The position numbers were made by a program, and so were the translations under genes. Below are positions 49,501 to 59,524 of a stretch of 64,000 nt of DNA, in pieces. This DNA is from Onthophagus taurus (taxonomy: Eukaryota; Arthropoda; Insecta; Coleoptera; Scarabaeidae). Numbering within the stretch: position 1 is the first letter of the stretch; each line of letters opens with the position of its first letter. The DNA is taken from positions 10,974,001 to 11,038,000 of the forward strand of contig NC_091973.1 of NCBI RefSeq assembly GCF_036711975.1, given 5' to 3'. The notes below the pieces were generated by a model that did not search any database, was not told the origin of the DNA, and saw nothing but the letters and a program-made list of their open reading frames with translations.

Positions 49501-52500
49501 CCAAATGTCATATTGGAGCGTGTTGGAGATAAAAAACAAAATGTGCCTAAAACGTGATATTATGACGTTATACGCCGTTCTGAGCCATGTTTGAACTTTC
49601 TATCACTTTTGGTTCCGATAATTCTGCCGACCATATTTGTGATAGTCAGGGGCCAAATGTCATATTGGAGCATGTTAGAGATAAAAAACAAAATGTGCCC
49701 AAAACGTGATATTATGACGTTATACGCCGTTCTGAGCCATGTTTGAGCTTTCTATCATTTTTGGTTCCGATAATTCTGCTGACCATATTTGTGATATTCA
49801 GGCGCCAAATGACATGTTGGAGCAGGTTGGAGATAAAAACAAAATGTGCCCAAAACGTGATATTATGACGTTATACGCCGTTCTGAGCCATGTTTGAACT
49901 TTCTATCACTTTTGGTTTCGATAATTCTGTTGACCATATTTGTGTTATTCAGGCGCCAAATGACATGTTGGAGATAAAAAACAAAATGTGCCCAAAACGT
50001 GATATTATGACGTTATACGCCGTTCTGAGCCATGTTTGAACTTTCTATCACTTTTGGTTTCGATAATTCTGTTGACCATATTTGTGATATTCAGGCGCCA
50101 AATGACATGTTGGGGCATGTTGGAGATAAAAAACAAAATGTGCCCAAAACGTGATATTATGACGTTATGCGCCGTTCTGAGCCATGTTTGAACTTTCTAT
50201 CATTTTTGGTTCCGATAATTCTGCTGACCATATTTGTGATATTCAGGCGTCAAATGTCATATTGGAGCATGTTGGAGATAAAAAACAAAATGTGCCTAAA
50301 GCGTGATATTATGACGTTATACGCCGTTCTGTGCCATGTTTGAACTTTCTATCACTTTTGGTTCCGATAATTCTGCCGACCATATTTGTGATATTCAGGG
50401 GCCAAATGTCATATTGGAGCATGTTGGAGATAAAAAACAAAATGTGCCCAAAACGTGATATTATGACGTTATACGCCGTTCTGAGCCATGTTTGAGCTTT
50501 CTATCATTTTTGGTTCCGATAATTCTGCTGACCATATTTGTGATATTCAGGCGTCAAATGTCATATTGGAGCATGTTGGAGATAAAAAACAAAATGTGCC
50601 TAAAACGTGATATTATGACGTTATACGCCGTTCTGAGCCATGTTTGAACTTTCTATCACTTTTGGTTCCGATAATTCTGCCGACCATATTTGTGATATTC
50701 AGGCGCCAAATGACATGTTGGAGCATGTTGGAGATTAAAAACAAAATGTGCCCAAAACGTGATATTATGACGTTACACGCCGTTCTGAGCCATGTTTGAA
50801 CTTTCTATCACTTTTGGTTCCGATAATTCTGCTGACCATATTTGTGATATTCACGCGCCAAATGACATGTTGGAGCATGTTGGAGATAAAAAACAAAATG
50901 TGATCAAAACGTGATATTATGACGTTATACGCCGTTCTGAGCCATGTTTGAACTTTCTATCACTTTTGGTTCCGATAATTCTGTTGACAATATTTGTGAT
51001 ATTCAGGCGCCAAATGTCATATTGGAGCATGTTGGAGATAAAAAACAAAATGTGCCCAAAACGTGATATTATGACGTTATACGCCGTTCTGAGCCATGTT
51101 TGTGCTTTCTATCATTTTTGGGTCCGATAATTCTGCTGACCATATTTGTGATATTCAGGCGTCAAATGTCATATTGGAGCATGTTGGAGATAAAAAACAA
51201 AATGTGCCTAAAACGTGATATTATGACGTTATACGCCGTTCTGAGCCATGTTTGAACTTTCTATCACTTTTGGTTCCGATAATTCTGTTGACCATATTTG
51301 TGTTATTCAGGCGCCAAATGACATGTTGGAGCATGTTGGAGATAAAAAACAAAATGTGCCCAAAACGTGATATTATGACGTTACACGCCGTTCTGAGCCA
51401 TGTTTGAACTTTCTATCACTTTTGGTTCCGATAATTCTGCTGACCATATTTGTGATATTCAGGCGCCAAATGACATGTTGGAGCATGTTGGAGATAAAAA
51501 ACAAAATGTGATCAAAACGTGATATGATGACGTTATACGCCGTTCTGAGCCATGTTTGAACTTTCTATCACTTTTGGTTCCGATAATTCTGTCGACCATA
51601 TATGTGATATTCAGGGGCCAAATGTCATATTGGAGCATTTTGGAGATAAAAAACAAAATGTGCCCAAAACGTGATATTATGACGTTATACGCCGTTCTGA
51701 GCCATGTTTGAACTTTTTATCACTTTTGGTTCCGATAATTCTGCTGACCATATTTGTGTTATTCAGGCGCCAAATGTGATATTGTAGCATGTTGGAGATA
51801 AAAAACAAAATGTGCCCAAAACGTGATATTATGACGTTATACGCCGTTCTGAGGCATGTTTGAACTTTCTATCACTTTTGGTTCCGATAATTCTGTTGAC
51901 CATATTTGTGTTATTCAGGCGCCAAATGACATGTTGGAGCATGTTGGAGATAAAAAACAAAATGTGCCCAAAACGTGATATTATGACGTTATACGCCGTT
52001 CTGAGCCATGTTTGAACTTTCTATCACTTTTAGTTCCGATAATTCTGTCTACCATATATGTGACATTCAGGGGCCAAATGTCATATTGGAGCATGTTGGA
52101 GATAAAAAACAAAATGTGCCCAAAACGTGATATTATGACGTTATACGCCGTTCTGAGCCATGTTTGAACTTTCTATCACTTTTGGTTCCGATAATTCTGT
52201 TGACCATATTTGTGTTATTCAGACGCCAAATGACATGTTGGAGCATGTTGGAGATAAAAAACAAAATGTGCCCAAAACGTGATATTATGACGTTATACGC
52301 CGTTCTGAGCCATGTTTGAACTTTCTATCATTTTTGGTTTCGATAATTATGCTGACCATATTTGTGATATTCAGGCGCCAAATGACATGTTGGAGCATGT
52401 TGGAGATAAAAAACAAAATGTGCCCAAAACGTGATATTATGACGTTATACGCCGTTCTGAGCTATGTTTGAACTTTCTATCATTTTTGGTTCCGATAATT

Positions 52501-53438
52501 CTGCCGACCATATTTGTGATATTCAGGGGCCAAATGTCATATTGGAGCATGTTGGAGATAAAAAACAAAATGTGCCTAAAACGTGATTTTAAGACGTTAT
52601 ACGCCGTTCTGAGCCATGATTGAACTTTCTATCACTTTTGGTTCCGATAATTCTGCCGACCATATTTGTGATATTCAGGGGCCAAATATCATATTGGAGC
52701 ATGTTGGAGATAAAAAACAAAATGTGCCCAAAACGTGATATTATGACGTTATACGCCGTTCTGAGCCATGTTTGAACTTTCTATCATTTTTGGTTCCGAT
52801 AATTCTGCTGACCATATTTGTGATATTCAGGCGTCAAATGTCATATTGGAGCATGTTGTAGATAAAAAACAAAATGTGCCCAAAACGTGATATTATGACG
52901 TTATACGCTGTTCTGAGCCATATTTGAACTTTCTATCACTTTTGGTTCCGATAATTCTGTTGACCATATTTGTGTTATTCAGGCGCCAAATGACATGTTG
53001 GAGCATGTTGGAGATAAAAAACAAAATGTGCCCAAAACGTGATATTATGACGTTATACGCCGTTCTGAGCTATGTTTGAACTTTCTATCACTTTTGGTTC
53101 CAATAATTCTGCCGACCATATTAGTGATATTCAGGGGCCAAATGTCATATTGGAGCATGTTGGAGATAAAAAACAAAATGTGCCCAAAACGTGATATTAA
53201 GACGTTATACGCCGTTCTGAGCCATGATTGAACTTTCTATCACTTTTGGTTCCGATAATTCTGCCGACCATATTTGTGATATTCAGGGGCCAAATGTCAT
53301 ATTGGAGCATGTTGGAGATAAAAAACAAAATGTGCCCAAAACGTGATATTATGACGTTATACGCCGTTCTGAGCCATGTTTGAACTTTCTATCATTTTTG
53401 GTTCCGATAATTATGCTGACCATAAGTAGTATAGATTC

Positions 53439-53496
53439 GCCGATTCAAGAACCTCCTCCTCGAACCTGCGTTCTAGGAGGAGGTTCTTGAATCGGC
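53439..53496. repeat. Hairpin at the right satellite junction (22-bp perfect arms, 14-nt loop)
   Basis: Arms 53439-53460 and 53475-53496 are perfect reverse complements. The arm contains GAGGAGGTTCTTGAATCGGC, the same motif as in the left junction hairpin. Between the satellite end (53424) and the hairpin lies AGTAGTATAGAT, the inverted counterpart of ATCTACTACT at the left junction. Confidence 0.95.
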
Positions 53497-53980
53497 AAAT
53501 TTTTTGGGGGTCAGAGGAGGTTCGATGAGGAGAGGAGGTTCTTGAATCGGCGATTCTTTTGAGGGTCGGAGGAGATTCGATGAAGAGAGGAGGAGGTCAA
53601 TTAACTTGAGAAGGTCATGTTATTTTGACGAAATTATTAAAAATTTATCTTTATTAAAAATGTATCTTTATTTAGGTTATGTTATTAAAAATTTATCTTT
53701 ATATGTAACCTGTTTACCTAGATGAAAACAATTACTATGTTTATCCTTCGACGCTTCTCAATGAACTGGTAATGTTTTCGATATATCTCTTAACTTATTG
53801 TACACAAAGGTATACGGTTTTGGGACATGTAGGTATACAAATAAGTGAGTCATGATCTACCTGCGGGATATTTTTTAAAATTTATTGTGTAAAGGTATAC
53901 GGAGCTTTAAAATATGCGAGGAGGTTCTTGAATCGGCAAATTTTTTGGGGGGATACGTTCGAGGAGGAGGTCAATTAACT
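53475..53980. repeat. Dispersed copies of GAGGAGGTTCTTGAATCGGC and related motifs
   Basis: The 20-mer occurs at 53477-53496, 53532-53551 and 53918-53937, the first and last each followed by AAATTTTTTGGGG. A second motif, GAGGAGGTCAATTAACTT, occurs near 53590 and 53964. The copies face the same way, toward element 2's polymerase gene. Confidence 0.9.
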
Positions 53981-54202
53981 TAATACTAGTAAGTGAGTCA
54001 TGATCTACCTGCGAGATATTTTTTTAATTTATTATGCAGAGGTATACGTAGTTATAAATATACATGTATACAAACGCACTCGATGCATCCTCCTCCTCCC
54101 CAATAAGTTTCAGGAGCGGTGAGGGTTTATAAACGCCTGCGAAATGTGGTATTGACGTAGTTCTTTCATAACAAGTAGAAGTGTACAACATTAAATTGTA
54201 AA
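53497..54202. other. Gene-free region between satellite junction and element 2
   Basis: No gene is supported. Besides the 20-mer repeats it holds a direct repeat of about 60 bp (53843-53902 and 53991-54049: AAGTGAGTCATGATCTACCT...GGTATACG), a repeated TTATTAAAAATTTATCTTTAT (near 53632 and 53682), and four copies of AGGTATAC. The last 80 bp contain the promoter of the polymerase gene. Confidence 0.7.
54126..54133 (+). promoter_or_regulatory. TATA box (TTTATAAA) for the zinc-finger/polymerase gene, element 2
   Basis: TTTATAAAC lies 70 bp upstream of the ATG at 54203, with suitable room for a start site near 54155-54165. Confidence 0.55.
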
Positions 54203-54758
54203 ATGGTCGTGTGTGAGGATTGTGGAAAAAGTTTTACTCGAGTTGACAATTTAAAAAGACATCAACGATTATCTTGTATTGGCAAGAGAATCAAGCTTGA
54301 CGCACCGCAAATTCCAAAAGCAGTAAAATGTGAGGCTTGCGATGATTATGTAAATAGACAATGTTACTCTGCACATTTACGAAGCAACGCACACAAGCGT
54401 AACGCTTTTGTTATAATCGATGACGGAGTGGAGAGAATAGCTGGAGCATTCGGTGACAAAATCGTCAGTTATCGAATAAGTGAAGAAGGTTTTTTTGTGG
54501 ATTTGGATGAATTTTCTCATAGAATTCGAGAAAAAATACTAAATCTAATACAAAGCGCAATCGATATTCACCGAAATGTAAAATTAAATATGGAATGTTT
54601 TGGTTTGTATTTTTTACAATCAAAGGAAGACTGTGAAATAAAATCATTCAATACGAAAAATAAGGTAGTATCATTAGCGTCGGATCTGTATAAAATATAT
54701 AAGGAATTTATTGATGAAATTTCATCAAAAATGTCAGAATTCCAGGAACGAGATTCAG
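54203..54758 (+). CDS. Zinc-finger first exon of the polymerase gene, element 2
   Basis: Counterpart of the exon at 9785-10349. Finger 1 is C4-C7-H20-C25 (C2HC) and finger 2 is C43-C46-H58-H64 (C2H2). The conserved ~120-aa domain follows (AFVIIDDGVERI..., then EIKSFNTKNK, ending EFQERDSG). The ORF would otherwise continue only seven codons past the donor at 54759 before a stop, so it is read as exon 1 of a fusion with the polymerase. The start is the first ATG after the TATA box. The high similarity to element 1 argues for a conserved function, perhaps terminus recognition (inference). Confidence 0.87.
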
Positions 54759-54822
54759 GTAAGCGTAATGTGACATAATATACCTATATATTAAAAAATA
54801 AATGTTTCAATATTTTATTTAG
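54759..54822 (+). other. Intron between zinc-finger and polymerase exons, element 2 (64 bp)
   Basis: Donor TTCAG|GTAAGCG, acceptor ATTTTATTTAG|G. The position and phase match the element 1 intron exactly: phase 1, Gly codon split, Trp next. An in-frame stop inside it is removed by splicing. Confidence 0.87.
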
Positions 54823-57800
54823 GATGGACTTTAATGCAAATTCTCTATATGGAGTTAAATTTAAACAAATATAATCCTATCAGAGCATCTAATTACATCG
54901 ATCTACCATCGCAAATAAAAGCAAAGCGTGCTGTGATAAATATACAAAACGCGGATGATGCATGTTTTGCATGGGCTGTAACATCCGCACTACATGAACC
55001 GAACGGTTTACCACAGAGGACATCTTCGTATCCGAATTACCTAGACTGCGGCTTAGACTATTCAAATATTGTTTTTCCAGTTAAATTACGAGATATACCT
55101 GTATTTGAAAAGCAGAACAAACTATCTATTAATGTATATGGAATAAATGAGTATTTTAAAGACGGTGTTATGAATTATGACATAATTACAATGTATATAT
55201 GTCGACAAAAAGAAGAAAGACATATAAATTTATTATTGGTTACAAATGATTCCGGGAATAGTCACTATTGTTGGATAAAAAATCTGTCTCGATTACTATC
55301 ATCGCAAGCATCGCAGAATGGTCATGAAAAGTATATTTGCGACGGATGCTTGGTATTCTTTACGTCAGAAAATAAACTTATCCGTCATCAAAGTGACGAT
55401 TGCAGCAAGGTAAGGGCAATTTTACCAACAACAAATTTAAAAATAAATAAATATGGAAATGAAGAAAAGGAAAATATACTACAGTTCGAAAATTTTGAAC
55501 GACAATTAAAAATACCGTTCGTGGTGTATGCAGATTTTGAAGCATTACAGAAACCGATCGCCGATGCGGAAGCAACAGAACTTAACGATGATAATTCATA
55601 CTCCGTCAAATGTTTCAAACACGAACCTTATGCATTTGCATATTATATAAAATGTTCATATGACGAATCATTGTCGAAGTTTGAAATATATCGCGGATGT
55701 AATGCTGCTCAAATTTTCATGAGCAAGTTGGAACATGACGTTCTGAATATATACAAAAATTATTTAAGCCAACCAAAAGAAATGCTCCCATTACCACCTA
55801 TTGATAGATTAATACATGAGATGCAGGATATCTGTCACATTTGTTCGCACAAAATAAAAGAAGGTAATAAAGTGTGCGATCATGATCACCTAACTGGGTT
55901 GTATAGAGGACCCGCACATGCTGTATGTAACATCAATTATCAATTACCAAAGTTCATACCGATATTCTTTCACAATCTTTCGAACTACGATTGTCATATG
56001 TTTGTGAAAGATATGGCATTAAAAGAAGAAGACGTGGACGTTATAGCACAGAATAAAGAAAAGTATATATCATTTTCGAAAAAAATTATCGTAGGAGAAA
56101 ACATTGACAGCAAGGGAAAGCTAAGGCGGGTTCATATGAAATTGAGATTTGTGGATTCATTTAGGTTTATGGCTTTATCGCTAGAGAAGTTGGGTTCATT
56201 TTTGGAAGACAACCAATGCGTTCAAATCAGAAAATATTTTAGGAACGAAGAACAGTTTCGACTTATACGTCAGAAAGGAGTTTTTCCGTATTCCTTTGTG
56301 GATTCATTCGAAAAGCTGAATCTTACCGCTCTGCCAGATCGAAGTAGTTTTTACAATACTTTATGCGACGATAGTATAACCGAAGAAAATTATTGTCGTG
56401 CACAAACGGTGTGGAACTTATTTAACTGTCGCACTTTAGGCGAATATAGCGACATTTATTTAACGTCTGACGTTTTACTTTTGGCGGACGTATTTGAGAA
56501 TTTCCGAACCATCTCGATGAAGTATTACTCTTTAGATCCATGTCATTACTTCACAGCGCCGGGCTTCGGTTGGGATGCATTATTACGAATGACAGGGGTA
56601 AAATTAGAATTATTAACGGACATAGACATGTTACACTTCTTTAAAAATGGTATTCGCGGTGGATTAAGTATGTGCACTAAACGCAGTGCGAAGGCTAACA
56701 ATAAATTAATGATGGAATTTGATGAAACCAAAGACCCATCTTATATTTTGTATCTCGACGCTACGAATTTGTATGGACACGCAATGAGACGAAAATTACC
56801 GACGGGGGGATTTCGATGGCTATCAGATGAAGAGATTCAAAAGTTAGATATTTACAATACGGAAGACGATTCCGAAAAGGGTTACGTGTTCGAGGTAGAT
56901 TTAGAGTATCCGGAAGCAATACATGATGAACACAACGATTTGCCATTTTGTCCAGAACGGATTGTACCCCCAGGTTCAAAAAATGCAAAGTTAATAGCAA
57001 ATTTGGAAAATAAAACAAAATACATCATTCATTACGTGAATCTAAAGCAGTGTATCAAGTTCGGATTGAAACTAACGAAGATTTACAGAGTATTAGAATT
57101 TAAACAATCCAACTGGATGCGGAGCTACATCGATTTCAATTCCGATAAACGTGCGAAAGCTAAGAATGAATTTGAAAAAAATCATTACAAAGCAATGAAT
57201 AACATCGTATACGGTAAGACAATGGAAAATGTGGAAAAGCGAGTGGATATAAGACTAGTTACCCACTGGGAATGTCGTCATAAGAAACCGGGCGTGGAAG
57301 CCCTAATAGCTAAACCAAATTTTAAATCTTCGAAAATATTTTGCGATAATTTGATAGCCGTTCAATTGAACGTCGCGGAAGTTCGTTATTGCAAACCGCT
57401 GTATGTGGGTTTCAGTATATTAGAGCTTTCGAAAACCGTAATGTACAGCTTCTTCTATGATTACTTAAAAGTTAAATATGGAAATAACATAACACTTTTA
57501 TACACCGATACTGATTTCCTAATCCTAGAAATTACTACTCCCAATGTATATGAGGATATAAAAGAAAATATTGAATTTTTTGACACGTCCAATTATCCGT
57601 TAGAGAATATACACAATATACCTCGCGGTCGATCTGTGTTGGGAAGAATGAAAGATGAATATCCAAACAGGTGCATAACGTCATTTGTTGGAACAGGAGC
57701 TAAGGCGTACTGCATCACCTTGTTGAATGATAATGTAAAGAAGGCTAAAGGAGTAAAGAAATATGTTATAGATAAACATTTAAGCGTGACCGATTATAAA

Positions 57801-57995
57801 CGTGTGGTTGAATGTGGCGGATCGGTTCATAAAAAAATGTACATTTTTAAGTCAGAATTTCATACTATGTATACCGAATTAAAGAATAAAATTGCTCTTT
57901 CATCGTGCGATGATAAACGATACATATTACCGAACGGATGTAATACTTTGGCGTGGGGTCATTGGTTGATAAAAAGATTGAATGCGAATAAATGA
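54823..57995 (+). CDS. PolB: Family B DNA polymerase, protein-primed type, element 2 (main exon)
   Basis: Full-length counterpart of the element 1 polymerase with the same order: N-terminal domain with CFAWA and SHYCWIK; C2HC finger (CDGC...HQSDDC); ExoI YADFEA; zinc-knuckle/HNH-like insert (CHIC, CDHDHLTG, RGPAH, CN); ExoII NLSNYD; ExoIII YLTSD; motif A DATNLYG; motif B MNNIVYG. The odd point is motif C, which reads YTDTDF: the usual Ser after the second catalytic Asp is Phe (codon TTC at about 57514). Both aspartates remain. No frameshift or premature stop is visible, so the change may be recent damage, a tolerated variant or a sequencing error. An AATAAA overlaps the end of the gene. Confidence 0.92.
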
Positions 57996-58097
57996 ATTTA
58001 ATTTAAAAAAAATTGTAAAGAATAATAATAATAATGTATTTGTAATGTTCGATTGTTAATAAAGTCTTGTAAACTTTTAAATAGGTCTTTATACGTT
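57996..58097. terminator. Convergent 3' ends, element 2
   Basis: A 102-bp AT-rich stretch between polymerase and integrase stops. It carries AATAAA at 58058-58063 on the plus strand and a short (AAT)n run near 58020. No clear minus-strand AATAAA for the integrase is seen. Confidence 0.5.
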
Positions 58098-59033
58098 TTA
58101 AAGAACGTTAGTTTTTGAGATCCAAGAATTATGAGACGGACCTAATCCTAACCATTTCACAAACACTTGATTTCCTTTTCGCCGTAGCACTTTTTCCACC
58201 AAGTAGACGTCAGGATATTTAACTTTTTGTAATTCCTCTCGATAAAAACCACCCATAATTTTTTCATTGGATGCATCTTTGAGCAGATATGTTGTTGGGA
58301 AAGTATTACGAACAGAATGTATTGTAAACACTTCGTTAGACCAATTGGGAGTATAGTTTTTGGTGAAGGCGTGTCGATGCTTGCTCACTCTGACGTGATC
58401 ACCGACATTAAATTTTTTGGTATAAGGATCGACAATTTTTATGTAATTATATACAGTTTTTAACAGTGTCGATGCGTTTCTGTTATTTACCTCGCTAGGT
58501 TTCATTCCTATCGTCCTGTGAACTTGGTTGTTATAATCCAGAATTAATTTGGGAAGCAATTCCAACCAACGATAGTTACCTTGCATACTAAATTCTTTCC
58601 ACATTTTTTCTTTTATTGTTCTATTAAACCGTTCAACAATAGAACTCTTTAAATTGGAAAATGAACTGTAGTGATTGATGTGATATCGTGACATAAGCTT
58701 TTTAAAATCCTCATTGTAAAATTCTTTTCCGTTATCCGTTTGCAGATTCTTCGGTATGTTTTTCCGCTTTTCCGATAGAATTGTTTCCATAGCTCGCGTA
58801 ACTTCTTTGCCAGTTTTGTTTTTTAGTGGTACAGCCCATCCATACTTTGAGAAAGCATTAATAACTGTTAGAATATATTTAAAATTACCATTTGCTTTTG
58901 AATAAGGTATCATCTCCACTAAATCAGCTTGAAATAAGTCCGTTAAACCTTTTATAATAACACGTCTGCGTTTATACTTTTTCCTCGCGGACGCGTGCAA
59001 CTCGTTTACGACGGACCTTTTAATATCGCTCAT
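58098..59033 (-). CDS. DDE integrase with C-terminal chromodomain, element 2 (311 aa)
   Basis: Exactly the same length as the element 1 integrase. Catalytic residues are D37 (LFQADLVEM), D100 (LQTDNGKEF) and E134 (SSIVERFNR). There is a basic N-terminal stretch (ARKKYKRRR), an SH3-like basic segment (KFNVGDHVRVSKHRHAF) and a C-terminal chromodomain (VYLVEKVLRRKG...VKWLG...NSWI). All key residues are intact. The start codon overlaps the stop of the 141-aa gene by 4 bp (ATGA), leaving no room for a promoter between the two genes. Confidence 0.93.
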   Translation of the reverse strand: MSDIKRSVVNELHASARKKYKRRRVIIKGLTDLFQADLVEMIPYSKANGNFKYILTVINAFSKYGWAVPLKNKTGKEVTRAMETILSEKRKNIPKNLQTDNGKEFYNEDFKKLMSRYHINHYSSFSNLKSSIVERFNRTIKEKMWKEFSMQGNYRWLELLPKLILDYNNQVHRTIGMKPSEVNNRNASTLLKTVYNYIKIVDPYTKKFNVGDHVRVSKHRHAFTKNYTPNWSNEVFTIHSVRNTFPTTYLLKDASNEKIMGGFYREELQKVKYPDVYLVEKVLRRKGNQVFVKWLGLGPSHNSWISKTNVL

Positions 59034-59455
59034 TTTCTGGATATTTCAATGAGCAGTTCTACCATAAATGGTTTCTTGAGTAAAGTGGTCTTCGTTGTGG
59101 GTTTGCAAACTATTTTATCTCCAAAGAAGAGAACATTTAACTTTTTATTTGGATCGAAGATACTCCCGTTAATAATCATTTCAACGTCTCCTTCAAATCG
59201 GTATTTCACTATTTCACCAATATATAAAAAGTTTATATATTTACTTACGTAACCTAAATTTTGAATAATGTAATAATTATCCGTTGTATCCGTAGTTCCA
59301 TCTCCGCTAAACGTAAGTATAGTTGGTTGTTTGAAATATCGTTGTAAGTTTTCACGTTTATTAAAATGAGCAGCAATGTTGTGTCCGTGTACGTGTTTAC
59401 CAAACTTATCGATCGTCATACTAGACGAATGTTTTCCGAACTTGCTTAAACTCAT
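59030..59455 (-). CDS. Small conserved protein of unknown function, element 2 (141 aa)
   Basis: Counterpart of the 135-aa gene of element 1. It keeps the His-rich start (SKFGKHSS, IDKFGKHVHGH) and the hydrophobic C-terminal FMVELLIE; the middle is much more diverged and probably beta-rich. No signal peptide or membrane segment. It lies between the 387-aa gene (69-bp gap) and the integrase (4-bp overlap), the same order as element 1. Function unknown. Confidence 0.75.
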   Translation of the reverse strand: MSLSKFGKHSSSMTIDKFGKHVHGHNIAAHFNKRENLQRYFKQPTILTFSGDGTTDTTDNYYIIQNLGYVSKYINFLYIGEIVKYRFEGDVEMIINGSIFDPNKKLNVLFFGDKIVCKPTTKTTLLKKPFMVELLIEISRK

Positions 59456-59506
59456 CTGCTCTAGTTCACAAACGTCGGTGTTTTAAAACAAAAAATGTGA
59501 GAGACG

Positions 59507-59515
59507 TATATTTAT
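59507..59515 (-). promoter_or_regulatory. Possible TATA-like box (ATAAATATA) for the 141-aa gene
   Basis: It lies on the minus strand about 55 bp upstream of the ATG at 59455, in the 69-bp gap after the 387-aa gene. This parallels the TATATAAA in the same gap of element 1. Confidence 0.35.
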
Positions 59516-59524
59516 GATAATATT

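Larger units (their letters stand above)
10788..53424. repeat. 152-bp satellite array, ~280 tandem copies (42.6 kb)
   Basis: A continuous head-to-tail array in one orientation. The first monomers start GACCATATTTGTG at 10788, 10940, 11092 and 11243; most units are 152 bp, some 147-151. Landmarks in each unit: GGCGCCAAATG or GGGGCCAAATG, ATGTTGGAGATAAAAAACAA, AAAACGTGATATTATGACG, TTATACGCCGTTCTGAGCC, CACTTTTGGTTCCGATAA. Two main monomer classes differ together at several sites: GCGCC...GACATGTTGG and GGGGCC...GTCATATTGG. There is no spacer, no coding frame (152 is not a multiple of 3) and no inserted gene anywhere in the array. Short ORFs within it are by-products. It ends at GACCATA (53418-53424), the same phase at which it starts. 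Confidence 0.97.

Noticed and set aside
14348..51656. Recurring 60-103-aa ORFs inside the satellite on both strands
   Set aside because: They are the same few frames of the 152-bp monomer, opened by small deletions or substitutions. They recur because the DNA recurs, have no start context or domain, and stop within one or two monomers.
10788..53424. CRISPR-like array
   Set aside because: The repeats are directly adjacent 152-bp monomers without unique spacers, in a eukaryotic context with no cas genes.
10788..53424. Centromeric satellite with a CENP-B box
   Set aside because: No match to the CENP-B box was seen in the monomer; a centromeric role cannot be judged from sequence alone.
54203..54778. 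Free-standing zinc-finger gene ending at 54778
   Set aside because: The conserved in-phase intron in both elements shows that the ORF is better read as exon 1 of the polymerase gene.
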